Source: Gammaproteobacteria bacterium (lineage in GTDB: Bacteria > Pseudomonadota > Gammaproteobacteria > Pseudomonadales > Pseudohongiellaceae). From it: DNA of 64,000 nt. The notes below the pieces were generated by a model, which saw only the letters and a list, made by a program, of their open reading frames with translations, was not told the DNA's origin and made no database searches. The stretch spans positions 1-64,000 of the forward strand of contig RFVC01000003.1 in assembly GCA_009922595.1 (NCBI GenBank), given 5' to 3'. The position numbers and the translations under genes are program-made. Below, one piece after another: positions 1 through 8,786 of this stretch (position 1 is its first letter; each line of letters opens with the position of its first letter).

Positions 1-1179
1 ATCATTATGGCTACCTGTATAGAACATGAAGTGCAGGTTGCTGTCGGCGATATGGCCAAAGACCATCATTTTAGCTTTGGGCAGGGCCTCCGTTACTTCC
101 TTCTCAACCTGCGTCAGGAATGCGGTCATCGAGGAAATGGGGACGCTGATGTCAAAATTAGCCGTGTCCTTGATGAAGGCGCCGATTTCCCCCACGCCGT
201 CGCGGATGCTCCAGAACCCTTCCCTGTCCTTTTCAGAGTTGGCTATCAGCGCGTCAGTAACAAGCTCGAACTCCATGGCATCCGATAGCGAATTCATAAA
301 CAGGTCGGCATCCTTTTCAACATCGCCGCCTTCCATTTCCACCAGCACGTAAAAGTGATGCTTCTCATTAAACGGCGACTCGATACTGTCGACGTAGCTG
401 GTGATGAAATCAAAGTAGGAATCCCACATGACCTCAAAGGCACTGAGCTGGCCGCTGAAATCACGGGAAAGTTTATGCAGTAGCGCAATCACTTTCTCAA
501 ATTCATTGACTCCCAGTAAGGCCGTATTCCTGCTCACAGACTTTGGGAACAGCCGAAGTACCGCTCTAGACACAACACCCAGTGTGCCCTCCGTGCCAAT
601 GAAAAGATGCTTAAGATCATAACCGGAGTTGTTTTTCAACATCTTGTTCATGGAGGAAATGACTGTGCCGTCGGCCATCACCGCTTCAAGGCCCAGCACG
701 AGCGCGCGCGCCATACCAAAACGCAAAACCTGGTTGCCACCGGCATTGGTAGAAATATTGCCGCCAATGTTGCAGGTCCCCCTGGCTCCTAGGTCCAGCG
801 GAAAGATGAAGCCAGCATCATCCGCAGCTTCCTGAATAACCTGCAGGGGCGTACCAGCCTTAACCGTCATGGTCATTGAATCTTCATCCAGTTCTTCAAT
901 GCCATTGAGCCGCTCCAGATTAATCGCAATTTCCCCTGCCTGGGGAATACCGCCGCCGGTAAGTCCGGTCAGTCCTCCCTGCACAACAACCGCCCGGTCA
1001 TTTCCATGGCAAAGTTTTAGCGTCTCCGCCAGCGCCTCGGTTGTAGCAGGTCTGACCACCGCACCAGGCATTCCCGGGGCATCGGCGGACCAGTCACGCT
1101 GGTATTTCTCCGTAATGGCAGCATCAGTGAGAACATCATTGCCCTCGACCGCTTGTAACTGTGAAATCAGTTCCTGCAT
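1..1179 (-). CDS. FAD-linked oxidase, GlcD / D-2-hydroxyglutarate dehydrogenase-like (3' end outside window)
   Basis: The frame opens at an ATG at 1179 and runs without a stop off the window edge, giving about 393 residues of a protein normally near 460. The N-terminal half shows the PCMH-type FAD-binding pattern: QGGLTGLTGGG near residues 60-70, then NIGGNISTNAGGNQVLRFG and GYDLKHLFIGTEGTLG. The truncated end carries GHIADSNLH, the metal/substrate-site motif of the FAD-oxidase C-terminal domain. Such enzymes oxidise D-2-hydroxy acids (glycolate, D-lactate, D-2-hydroxyglutarate) and pass electrons to a quinone or electron-transfer flavoprotein. The gene lies 18 nt after the D-glycerate kinase and is probably cotranscribed, hinting at 2-hydroxy acid use. 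The exact substrate cannot be read from sequence. Confidence 0.88.
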   Translation of the reverse strand, partial: MQELISQLQAVEGNDVLTDAAITEKYQRDWSADAPGMPGAVVRPATTEALAETLKLCHGNDRAVVVQGGLTGLTGGGIPQAGEIAINLERLNGIEELDEDSMTMTVKAGTPLQVIQEAADDAGFIFPLDLGARGTCNIGGNISTNAGGNQVLRFGMARALVLGLEAVMADGTVISSMNKMLKNNSGYDLKHLFIGTEGTLGVVSRAVLRLFPKSVSRNTALLGVNEFEKVIALLHKLSRDFSGQLSAFEVMWDSYFDFITSYVDSIESPFNEKHHFYVLVEMEGGDVEKDADLFMNSLSDAMEFELVTDALIANSEKDREGFWSIRDGVGEIGAFIKDTANFDISVPISSMTAFLTQVEKEVTEALPKAKMMVFGHIADSNLHFMFYTGSHND

Positions 1180-1197
1180 GGCGAATTACATTTTCCT

Positions 1198-2124
1198 TCA
1201 AAGTCTTGTTTCAATAGTTTGCCGGTCAGTGAGCTGGAATACCACGTCAGCTTTTTCAGGCAGCGTCTGCAAGCCGTGCCGGGTAACCCGTTCATAGTGC
1301 TGAATAAAGCGCTGGAGTTCTTCCGGCGACATGATGCGATTATATGCCCCTGCAGCGTCTGACTGTGCGGCGGCCAGTTTGTCTTCCTGGTTCTGACGCC
1401 ATTCATAGACCTTGTCAAAACCGGGCGCCTTGAGCATTACCAGGTAATCCACCATGCCATAGAAATCCAGGTAGTCATTCCTTATTGCGGCATTCACATA
1501 TCGGCGCCAGGCCCCATCGGCATCTTCATTCTGTTCCAGTGCGTTAATGCCTTCCTCCAGTTCGGCTTCATTCTGCGGGCCGATAGACAGGCACCAACCT
1601 TCCAGGACAATAACATCTACCGGCCCGGAGAGTTGTGGCCAGTCCTGTTCAGGATAACGGTCATCAATGGCCTTGTTGAAACGGGGCACCGCTACCTGGC
1701 CGGACTCCGAGAGTTGCCTGATCGTATTCATTGCAAGAGTGACATCGTGGGTTCCAGGTACGCCGCGTGTTGCCAGCAACGTATGCACCTCGCGGGCCAG
1801 GTTCTGCCGCTCCAGGTGCGTCAGGTAAAAATCATCAATTGACAGGTTAATGCAGCGCAGTCCCAGCATCCCGTTGAGCATTTTGACCAGCAAAGCGGCC
1901 AGGGTCGACTTACCACTGCCCTGGCAGCCGCTTATACCAACCACATAGGTGCCCTCGTGGGCCGAGATTCTGACCAGGAGCTCTTCAACCATTGGCTCAA
2001 ACCACTGCTGGACCGTTTCCAGGTAGGAATCGGGAAGTTGTTCCTGCTCAATGAATGTTTTAACGAGGGAAGCCAGGTCTGGTGTCATGTGAATTACTTT
2101 ACTGATACTGCCATTTCTTGCCAT
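1198..2124 (-). CDS. D-glycerate 3-kinase family P-loop kinase (GLYK/Tda10-like)
   Basis: 308 residues. A Walker A loop GISGCQGSGKS lies at residues 63-73, followed by NLSIDDFYLT and later VIVLEGWCLS, the order seen in the GLYK/Tda10 branch of P-loop kinases related to pantothenate and uridine kinases. Family members phosphorylate D-glycerate to 3-phosphoglycerate, feeding two-carbon and serine metabolism into glycolysis. The gene is the first of a two-gene minus-strand unit with the FAD-linked oxidase, and only 51 bp separate it from the divergent MBL-fold gene. The start is uncertain: ATG at 2124 and an internal ATG at 2088 (protein beginning MTPDL) both lack a good ribosome-binding site. 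The kinase fold is certain; the glycerate substrate is inferred from the family. Confidence 0.82.
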   Translation of the reverse strand: MARNGSISKVIHMTPDLASLVKTFIEQEQLPDSYLETVQQWFEPMVEELLVRISAHEGTYVVGISGCQGSGKSTLAALLVKMLNGMLGLRCINLSIDDFYLTHLERQNLAREVHTLLATRGVPGTHDVTLAMNTIRQLSESGQVAVPRFNKAIDDRYPEQDWPQLSGPVDVIVLEGWCLSIGPQNEAELEEGINALEQNEDADGAWRRYVNAAIRNDYLDFYGMVDYLVMLKAPGFDKVYEWRQNQEDKLAAAQSDAAGAYNRIMSPEELQRFIQHYERVTRHGLQTLPEKADVVFQLTDRQTIETRL

Positions 2125-2175
2125 TGTAGCAGATGTTATTTATGCTTCTTCGCCCCTTACAATAATAAATTTTCT

Positions 2176-3099
2176 ATGAAAAACAGATTTTTACGCTTCT
2201 CGAAGGCACTCTTTTTCACCCTCTCCTGTACACTCTCAATCTTCACATTAGCTCAGGACGAAACTCGCGTAGTCATTCTCGGGACCGGAACTCCGGTACC
2301 GGATGCGGATAGAACCGGCCCGGGTGTTGCCATCATCACCAATGGTGAAGCCTACGTTTTTGATGCCGGTGGCGGAATGGTTGCTAGGGCAGTGCAGGCT
2401 TACGAGCAGCATGATTTACCCGAACTCTATCCCCAGGACATCAAATACCTGTTTATCACCCACCTGCACAGCGATCACATTCATGACATCGCCGAGCTAT
2501 CAACGCACCGCTGGTGGGGCCGACAGCAGCGTCTGAGTGTTTACGGACCAAAGGGACTCCACACTTATATGGAAAACCTGCACGGCATGGCGGCTGTTGA
2601 AGCGGACATCAGGGCAGCGGGTACTCCGGAACAACTAGTAACTGACCGGCACGGTTATTTATCTGTCGCCCATGAAATCGAGGACGGCATCGTTTTCAGC
2701 AATAACGACATCACCATTGAAGCCTTTTCCGTTCCCCATGGCGAGATCAGGCCAGCTTATGGGTACAAGGTGACCACAAGAGATAAATCCATCGTGATTT
2801 CCGGAGACACTACCTACAGTGAAGAGCTTGCCGAAAAGGCAGAGGGAGCTGACATCCTGATACATGAGGTTTACAGTGGTGACCGCCTGAGCCAACAGTC
2901 TGAATTCTGGCAGCAGTACCATGGCTCCTCTCATACCAGCGCACAGCAGGTTGCCGATATAGCTAATATTGCCCAGCCCGGCCTCGTCGTGCTGTATCAC
3001 ATACTGTTCTTCAACGCCTCAAAAGAGGAAATCGTGGCTGAAGTAAAACGCCGCTACAGCGGCGATGTGGTCATGGCCGATGATCTGGATATTTTCTGA
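2176..3099 (+). CDS. Exported MBL-fold metallo-hydrolase (RNase Z/arylsulfatase-like)
   Basis: 307 residues. ATG 2176 is chosen because it directly opens a signal peptide (MKNRFLRFSK, hydrophobic core, cleavage near LAQ at residue 27), while the frame upstream overlaps the divergent kinase. The mature part begins RVVILGTGTPVP and carries the metallo-beta-lactamase metal motif THLHSDH (H96, H98, D100, H101). Further metal ligands are ISGDTTYS near residue 215 and a late histidine in LYHILF. The pattern matches tRNase Z-like and arylsulfatase-like hydrolases, but export to the periplasm argues against a tRNA role, so the substrate is unknown. It is followed after 12 nt by the glycosyltransferase gene, so the genes may share a transcript. 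Confidence 0.85.
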   Translation: MKNRFLRFSKALFFTLSCTLSIFTLAQDETRVVILGTGTPVPDADRTGPGVAIITNGEAYVFDAGGGMVARAVQAYEQHDLPELYPQDIKYLFITHLHSDHIHDIAELSTHRWWGRQQRLSVYGPKGLHTYMENLHGMAAVEADIRAAGTPEQLVTDRHGYLSVAHEIEDGIVFSNNDITIEAFSVPHGEIRPAYGYKVTTRDKSIVISGDTTYSEELAEKAEGADILIHEVYSGDRLSQQSEFWQQYHGSSHTSAQQVADIANIAQPGLVVLYHILFFNASKEEIVAEVKRRYSGDVVMADDLDIF

Positions 3100-3111
3100 C
3101 CCGGCACACTA

Positions 3112-4173
3112 ATGAACGCTGAATTAAATCTAGATGTCACTGCCGTCATTATCAATTACGGAAGCAGCCCGGATACCGCTGAGCTTTGCAACAAATTAAA
3201 AACCCAGGTGGCCAATATCATTGTTGTTGATAACAGCAACGATATTGAAGACAGCAGTCCAGCCCGCCAAACGGCCCAGGTCGTCACGCCTGTAAAAAAT
3301 CTCGGCTTCGGGGCAGCCGTCAATCTCGCAGCCAGGCAGGTTGCAACGCGCTGGCTGCTTGTACTGAATCCCGACGTGCGCCTGAAAAGAGACTGCCTGC
3401 AACTATTGGTGGAAGCCTCAAGCAAACTGCATGCACCGGTATGCGGCCCCAGGTTTTACTGGGATGATGCCTGCACTCTGCAGTTACCCCCTGCCCTGGG
3501 GCATCCTTTATGGCTCCTGTCTGATCGCCATATTCCTAACAGCAACCTGACGGAAATGTCCGATGTGAGCACCCTAGCCATCTCACGGCATGAACATTTC
3601 TGGAATGAGAATGCCCCTTTCAGCGACCCGGTACTATCCGGCGCCTGCCTGCTGGTGGACAACACCTGGTTCAGGGAAAACTCAATGCCGATTTTTGATG
3701 AAGATTTTTTTCTTTACTACGAAGATACCGACCTCTGCGGTCGGCTCATGCGCAAAGGCGTAATGCCCGTGTGTGTCGCAGCGGCAACTGCTGTGCATTA
3801 CTGGAACCAGTCCTCTGAGCCACCAGAAGGAAAATCCTGCCTTATGCAGCGAAGCGAAGAGATTTTCCTGAAAAAATACTATCCCAAGGGACCTCCGCCA
3901 CTACCCGCGGCTAAAATCCAGCCTGATTTTAAAAATCTTGGCGTACTGAAAAAATCCCCTGCCCTGATACTGCCCCCTGATATAGTGAGCCTGGACATAG
4001 GGGTGCAGGAAGACTTTATTGTTTTTGCCAGGGCAAAGATTAAGCAATCTTCATTCAGTTTCAGTCGCAATATGTGGCAAAGACTCCGAGATGGCAGGTA
4101 TTATTTTCGCGCCATGAATAATCAGGGCCAGGCCGGGCAATACTGGGTATGGGAAAAAGCCTCTGGCGTTTAG
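3112..4173 (+). CDS. Family 2 glycosyltransferase (rhamnosyltransferase-like)
   Basis: 353 residues. Features of GT-A glycosyltransferases of family 2 are visible in order: VTAVIINYGSS near residue 9, IIVVDNS near 36, the NLGFGAAVN motif at 63-71, and the metal/nucleotide-sugar motif NPDV at 86-89. LSGACLLV and FLYYEDTDLCGRLMRKG contain the acceptor-side ED motif. It would transfer a sugar from a nucleotide donor onto a glycan at the cytoplasmic face of the membrane. No transmembrane segment is apparent. The C-terminal ~90 residues are not recognisable as catalytic. It sits between the MBL hydrolase and a sulfotransferase-like gene 24 nt downstream, which suggests the two modify the same surface or extracellular polysaccharide (inference). 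Confidence 0.87.
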   Translation: MNAELNLDVTAVIINYGSSPDTAELCNKLKTQVANIIVVDNSNDIEDSSPARQTAQVVTPVKNLGFGAAVNLAARQVATRWLLVLNPDVRLKRDCLQLLVEASSKLHAPVCGPRFYWDDACTLQLPPALGHPLWLLSDRHIPNSNLTEMSDVSTLAISRHEHFWNENAPFSDPVLSGACLLVDNTWFRENSMPIFDEDFFLYYEDTDLCGRLMRKGVMPVCVAAATAVHYWNQSSEPPEGKSCLMQRSEEIFLKKYYPKGPPPLPAAKIQPDFKNLGVLKKSPALILPPDIVSLDIGVQEDFIVFARAKIKQSSFSFSRNMWQRLRDGRYYFRAMNNQGQAGQYWVWEKASGV

Positions 4174-4197
4174 GGTCTGGTTTTAAGGAAGCAATAC

Positions 4198-4668
4198 ATG
4201 AATAAAACTTTCGTCATTCTCGGCTGCCATAGAAGCGCCTCGAGCCTTGTTGCCAAAGCACTTCACGAAGCCGGCGTGCACATGGGCGATGAGCTGCTGT
4301 CTGGTCTTCCTGATAATCCAGAGGGGCATTTTGAAGACATGGACTTTCTCAAGAAGAACGTGGAAATTCTTGACGGTGATGTATGGAATGACGTGAACAG
4401 GCCGCTACAGGATATCGATACCACTGCGCTAATTAAAGAAAAAAACAATGTTCCACTCTGGGGCTGGAAAGATCCGAGGACCACGCTGACCATAGAAAAA
4501 TACTATGGGCATCTTGATGACCCCATTATTGTAAGCCTGTTCAGGAAGCCTGAACATGTGGCCAGGAGCATGGCAAAAAGAGGGGATGTCACTGAAGAGG
4601 AAGCGCTTTCCCTGGCAAAAGCCTACAACCGCAAGATAATCGACTTCCTTAGCAAGCACTTTGTATAA
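4198..4668 (+). CDS. Small sulfotransferase-family protein
   Basis: 156 residues. The N-terminus MNKTFVILGCHRSASS (residues 1-16) is the 5'-phosphosulfate-binding loop of sulfotransferases, a P-loop variant. Also visible are PEGHFED near residue 42 and WGWKDPRTT near 85, the conserved region of bacterial carbohydrate sulfotransferases that bears Lys-Asp-Pro-Arg. IVSLFRKPEHVARSM near 115 is the 3'-phosphate-binding motif. Family enzymes transfer sulfate from PAPS to sugars or other hydroxyls. At 156 residues it is compact, though the standard motif order is intact. It follows the glycosyltransferase by 24 nt with an AAGGAAG ribosome-binding site. Sulfation of the product of that enzyme is a reasonable inference. 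Confidence 0.82.
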   Translation: MNKTFVILGCHRSASSLVAKALHEAGVHMGDELLSGLPDNPEGHFEDMDFLKKNVEILDGDVWNDVNRPLQDIDTTALIKEKNNVPLWGWKDPRTTLTIEKYYGHLDDPIIVSLFRKPEHVARSMAKRGDVTEEEALSLAKAYNRKIIDFLSKHFV

Positions 4669-4724
4669 AAACGTACTAATTACTGTTATAAACATTGCAT
4701 TCAAATCTAAAGGAAAATTCGTTA

Positions 4725-5945
4725 ATGAAACGCACGCTTAAATTCGGCTTACTCGCCTCCTGTATCCTGTCTCTAGTTTCGGCTTTCGCTCAGCGCGACG
4801 TTCCATTCAGTGGCCCATACCCCACTGCGCCAACTGGCCTGGAGGGGATCCTCCTTGGAGAAGGGCCCTGGATCTATCCAACAGCAGAAGGCATGGATAT
4901 CAAGGTATCCATTGTGGCAAGACTAGAATATCCGATGGCACTGGAATTCTTGCCGGACGGAAAATTGCTGACAGTGACCCGGCGTGGCGAAATTTACCTG
5001 ATTGAAGACGGCACAATGCAGCTTGAACCTGTCATGGGCGGCCCACCCTCGGTATTCGCCGGAGAATCAGGTGCTGGCGGTACCTCACATGGTTACTTGG
5101 ATCTAATCAAGCATCCGGATTTCGCAAATAACCAGCTGTTGTACCTGACCTTTACCAAACCTAAAGCCGAGGGAAGAAACAATCTTGCTATCGGCAGGGC
5201 CCGCTGGAATGGCAGTGCCCTGGAAAATTTTGAGGAAATTTTCGATCTCGAACCGGGCATGAGCGGTGCCGGCAGAATTGCCTTTGGCCAGGACGGTAAA
5301 CTTTACGTGACCACAACCGGTGGCGACCCCCAGTCTCTGGCCTCCATCGGCGGTAAAGTCTTGCGACTAAACGATGACGGCAGTGTGCCTATCGACAATC
5401 CCTTCGTAAACACACCCGGGGCCAGGGGGGAAATCTATTCCTATGGACATCGCGGTGCACTTGGCCTGGCCGTACACCCGGAAACCGGAGCGATTTTCCA
5501 GAATGAAAATGGTCCAAACGGAGGCGATGAAATTAACCTGATCAAGCCCGGCGTTAACTACGGTTGGCCCGTCGTCAGTTTGGGGCGCACCTATCCCGGA
5601 CCCTGGCAAACCAACGATCGCCCCACCCATGACATCTTTGAGCCACCGCTGGTTTATTGGATGCCGGCTATCGCTGTTTCCGGCATGCTGTTTTACACCG
5701 GTGATGCGCTACCCGCATGGAAAGGCGACATCCTTGTCGGAGCCTTGCGTACGGGCGAAATCCCCGGTACGGGGCATTTTGAGCGCATCATGATTAACCG
5801 CGATTATGAGGAGGTGAGGCGTGAAAGCTTGATCACAGATCTGCACCAACGAGTCAGGGACGTGGAGATGGGGCCAGATGAATTTATCTACCTTGCTACT
5901 GAACAGCGTGACGGCGCAATACTTAGAGTAGAGCCAGCAAACTAG
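4725..5945 (+). CDS. Exported PQQ-dependent sugar dehydrogenase-like protein
   Basis: 406 residues from ATG 4725, preceded by AGGAAAA at 4711. The start opens a clear signal peptide (MKRTLKFGLLASCILS, ending FAQ). The mature protein has the soluble glucose/aldose dehydrogenase six-bladed propeller pattern: LEYPMALEFLPDGKLLTVTRRGEIYLI, then GYLDLIKHPDFANN, YGHRGALGLAVHPETG, ENGPNGGDEINLIKPGVNYGWP and a final GPDEFIYLATEQ. These match the GSDH family (acinetobacter soluble GDH, bacterial Yli-type, HHIP-like), which oxidise sugar aldehydes in the periplasm using PQQ and calcium. Whether it really binds PQQ cannot be read by eye, and no pqq biosynthesis genes occur in the window. It converges on the SnoaL-like gene, 12 nt away. 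Confidence 0.87.
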   Translation: MKRTLKFGLLASCILSLVSAFAQRDVPFSGPYPTAPTGLEGILLGEGPWIYPTAEGMDIKVSIVARLEYPMALEFLPDGKLLTVTRRGEIYLIEDGTMQLEPVMGGPPSVFAGESGAGGTSHGYLDLIKHPDFANNQLLYLTFTKPKAEGRNNLAIGRARWNGSALENFEEIFDLEPGMSGAGRIAFGQDGKLYVTTTGGDPQSLASIGGKVLRLNDDGSVPIDNPFVNTPGARGEIYSYGHRGALGLAVHPETGAIFQNENGPNGGDEINLIKPGVNYGWPVVSLGRTYPGPWQTNDRPTHDIFEPPLVYWMPAIAVSGMLFYTGDALPAWKGDILVGALRTGEIPGTGHFERIMINRDYEEVRRESLITDLHQRVRDVEMGPDEFIYLATEQRDGAILRVEPAN

Positions 5946-5957
5946 GCGCAAATTCAC

Positions 5958-7298
5958 CTACTCAATAACTTCAGTTCGCCCAGTCACCGGGTTGTCGTAG
6001 TGATAAGGCGGTAGAAATGCTTTGGGATACATTTCAAAATCCAGTGTCGGCGGCTCGTCCGGCGGATTACTCTCCGTGATACCGGGAGGCTGGGATCGGG
6101 TAATGTTTATCCATCCATCATCGGTGCCGGCAAAATAGGTATTGATTTGCTGGTCCTTTAACATCAGCCACTGCCCGTCGCGTTTCACGAAGATGTTCTC
6201 GTAAATACCTCCCATGAAGCGGCCCTGCCTGCCGAAAGTGCCCATCAGGCTGAAAGCCCTTGAACGCAATCTGGCAGTCTGGCCATTCTCATCCACGTGA
6301 ATGACAGGCTGGTACTGCATATGGTTGTGCAGTTCGCCCGGAAGCTCATCCTGGACGCCGTAAAGATTTAGATTACGCCGAATGCTGGCTGCTCCCCGGT
6401 AAACGCCGCGCTGGGCTATTTCGATGGTGCCATCTGCAGCAAAGATACCGGTCAAGTCATCCCACTGATTGCGTGCCAGGTAATAGCCATAGATAGTCTG
6501 CAGGCGCTCAATTTCGTCAGCATCTTCAACCAGGCCAAGACGTTTATCCATCTCGTCAATTTTGGCAACGAGTTCTTCTAGGGAGAGTAATACACTCAAT
6601 GTGAAGGCACCTGATGCGTCGTACGGATCAGTAACCGGGTTGCCGTAGTGAAAAGGAACGACAAACACAGCGGGGTAATTTTCATAATCTATACTTGGCG
6701 AGCGATCGGGGGGTAATTCAGCACTGAGCTCAGAGCGTGGCAATGCCGTGACGTGCCAGCCATCATCTACCGGGGAGCGCATGGTGGAGTAAAGGTGAAG
6801 CTTGCTAATTTTCCAGACCCCCTCTTCCTTGATGTACTCATTCTCATAAGTACCGGCACCCCAGTGATGACTGACGCCCCACTCGGCCTGCTGTGAAAAG
6901 TGATGCCAGCGCGCTTTCGCTGTGCCATCAGCATTGACATGAATGACTGGCTGGAGCTGCATATGATCATCCAGTATGCCCTCCTGCGGCCCTTCGGCGC
7001 CAAGACTCTGCAGGTAGGCCAGGATTCGCGGCTTACCAACATAAACGCCTGACCCACCCATTTCTATGGTGGCATCATCGGCGAAAAGGTCAGCTACCTG
7101 GATCCACTGGTGCTTATCTAAATAAAAGCCAAAAACTTTCTGCAGGTTTTCTATCTCGTTTTCATCTTCAAGCAGTGCAAGCTCCTGCTCTAGGGCGGCC
7201 GCCTCTGCTGCAAGGGAAGCCAGGTCACTGCCTTGAGAATGCAAAAATCCAGACAATAAAGCCACTGGGAAGAATATTAGCAACGTAAACTTTTTCAT
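5958..7298 (-). CDS. Secreted protein with two tandem SnoaL/NTF2-like domains
   Basis: 446 residues with a signal peptide (MKKFTLLIFFPVALLSG, cleavage near HSQ). A short acidic coiled segment precedes domain 1 (about residues 45-195: FGFYLDKHQWIQVADLFADDATIEM, a histidine-containing VIHV strand, EGVWKISKLHLY). Domain 2 (about 250-410) repeats the same order (YGYYLARNQWDDLTGIFAADGTIEI, VIHV, DGQWLMLKDQQI). This is the SnoaL-like cone fold related to scytalone dehydratase and limonene epoxide hydrolase, but no activity can be assigned. Its ATG overlaps the stop of the upstream paralogue by one base (TAATG), with GAGGGGAAAGG as ribosome-binding site, so the two are translationally coupled. The internal repeat plus the neighbour suggests local duplication. 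Confidence 0.83.
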   Translation of the reverse strand: MKKFTLLIFFPVALLSGFLHSQGSDLASLAAEAAALEQELALLEDENEIENLQKVFGFYLDKHQWIQVADLFADDATIEMGGSGVYVGKPRILAYLQSLGAEGPQEGILDDHMQLQPVIHVNADGTAKARWHHFSQQAEWGVSHHWGAGTYENEYIKEEGVWKISKLHLYSTMRSPVDDGWHVTALPRSELSAELPPDRSPSIDYENYPAVFVVPFHYGNPVTDPYDASGAFTLSVLLSLEELVAKIDEMDKRLGLVEDADEIERLQTIYGYYLARNQWDDLTGIFAADGTIEIAQRGVYRGAASIRRNLNLYGVQDELPGELHNHMQYQPVIHVDENGQTARLRSRAFSLMGTFGRQGRFMGGIYENIFVKRDGQWLMLKDQQINTYFAGTDDGWINITRSQPPGITESNPPDEPPTLDFEMYPKAFLPPYHYDNPVTGRTEVIE

Positions 7299-8059
7299 TA
7301 GCCTTTCCCCTCACCGCTGACTTCAGGTGGACTGTAACGACCCACCGGATTTTCAAAATGGAACGGCGGCAGAAACGTTTCAGGCCAAGAACCAAAATTA
7401 TCTGTTTGCGGTTCATCCGGCGGCAGCAGTGGTGAAACGTAAATGCCCTTATTTATGTCTTCGTTAAGCCCCCAGCCTCCTTCATAAGGCACCATGATGG
7501 TCTGATACCAGCGTACCTTGCTTATTTTCCAGACACCGTTTTCCTTGCGGTATTCATTTTCATAGGGACCTTCACCCCACACGCCTTCACCCCCATGCTG
7601 GCCGCTGAGAATAAGTGCGCGCCATCTGCCCTTGGCGGTCATTCCGTCATCAGATATTGTAATGACTGGCATCAACTGGTAGTGCTCATTGAGTTGTCCC
7701 TCGCTCAAACCATTCTGGCCACCCCCCAATGCGTAAAGGTACTCACGGATTCTATCTTTGCCGCGGTACAAGCCATCACGCCCATACTCAAAAGTGGCAT
7801 CTTCAGTAAATAAATCAGCGAGCTCATCCCAGAGCGCCTCATCGAGATAGTAGCCGTAAGCACGCTGCAGCCGTTTGATGTCATTGCTGTCCTTGACCCT
7901 ATGCACTCTGCTTTCAAGATCAGCCAGCTTGCTCTGAAGCCTTGCCATAGTTTCTTCGTCATCCGACGATTCTGTAAAAATATTCGCCTGGTCTTTGCAG
8001 GAAACCAGGATCATTGGCAGAAGGAAACAAAGCGTAAGCTTCATGGGTAGGCGTATCAT
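7298..8059 (-). CDS. SnoaL/NTF2-like lipoprotein
   Basis: 253 residues. ATG 8059 is supported by AAGGGA six bases upstream; an internal ATG at 8044 has no such site. The N-terminus ends in the lipobox LVSC with the cysteine at residue 21, predicting a lipid-anchored periplasmic protein. After a short coiled segment comes one SnoaL-like domain with the same motifs as the downstream gene (YGYYLDEALWDELADLFTEDATFEYG, a VITI strand, NGVWKISKVRWYQT) and a shared tail pattern LPPDEP..FLPPFHFENPV. It is the first gene of the pair; the 119 bp to the divergent gene at 8179 should hold its promoter. Function is unknown. Confidence 0.8.
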   Translation of the reverse strand: MIRLPMKLTLCFLLPMILVSCKDQANIFTESSDDEETMARLQSKLADLESRVHRVKDSNDIKRLQRAYGYYLDEALWDELADLFTEDATFEYGRDGLYRGKDRIREYLYALGGGQNGLSEGQLNEHYQLMPVITISDDGMTAKGRWRALILSGQHGGEGVWGEGPYENEYRKENGVWKISKVRWYQTIMVPYEGGWGLNEDINKGIYVSPLLPPDEPQTDNFGSWPETFLPPFHFENPVGRYSPPEVSGEGKG

Positions 8060-8178
8060 TTTTTTCCCTTATTATTATCTGGATTTTGGCCGAGTATAAA
8101 TGACAGCAACTGCCTCAGGTAGGGCCTGTGGAATTTTTCAGGACAAAGGAATACACTTTTTTACAAAGAGAATACGCT

Positions 8179-8763
8179 ATGAAGATTTTTACTATTAATC
8201 AAGGTGTTGTTTTCCTGATGATACTGACTTGTTCTCAGGCAATAGCCCAGGTCAATCCGGCGTTCGAAGGCCAGTGGCAATTCAACACTGAGCTGAGTGA
8301 CAATACGGACAAGGAGGTTGGGCGCGCACTGCGTGCGATGGGCCAGAAGATCAGTCGATGCTGGCTCAATTGCGAGAAAGACCGTTTTCGTGGCGGCCCT
8401 GAAGAACAAGAGCTGTATGACCGTCTTTCCTATGACAAGTCGCTGACCATCATCCTGCAGGAGCCTGAGTACCTTTTTGTCTATGATGACAACTACCGGC
8501 GGCCAGTTTTCACTGATGGCCGCACTCAGTCTATCAGCCTTGCCGGCCTCGATGAAGTCGAGGATTTTTCAATGGCACACTGGGAAGGCTCCACTCTACT
8601 CGTTGAAGCCCGGCCCCGGGATGGCGGGTTTGCCAATGAAGCCTATACACTCTCAAACCAGGATTCCCAGCTGCAGGTCAAACTTTATATCCAGCCTAAA
8701 GGTTTCACAGAACCCATAGAGCTAACTCGCGTCTACGACAGGCTGGGTACTGTACAGCAATAA
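8179..8763 (+). CDS. Secreted protein of unknown function with TDGR...WEG motif
   Basis: 194 residues from ATG 8179, which opens a signal peptide (MKIFTINQGVVFLMILTCSQAIAQ). The mature protein begins with a lipocalin-like strand FEGQWQFNTE and contains FTDGRTQS, then AHWEGSTLLVEARP, and ends PIELTRVYDRL. The same succession (TDGR, a WEG/WDG strand followed by hydrophobics, then a strand ending in P-V/I-x-x-x-R/K) recurs in the proteins at 14350-15753 and 49298-50107, so I place it in that loosely defined secreted family. It stands alone between the divergent SnoaL-like pair and the amidohydrolase 23 nt downstream. No function can be assigned. Confidence 0.7.
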   Translation: MKIFTINQGVVFLMILTCSQAIAQVNPAFEGQWQFNTELSDNTDKEVGRALRAMGQKISRCWLNCEKDRFRGGPEEQELYDRLSYDKSLTIILQEPEYLFVYDDNYRRPVFTDGRTQSISLAGLDEVEDFSMAHWEGSTLLVEARPRDGGFANEAYTLSNQDSQLQVKLYIQPKGFTEPIELTRVYDRLGTVQQ

Positions 8764-8786
8764 AAAACCTCAACCGGAATATCGCC

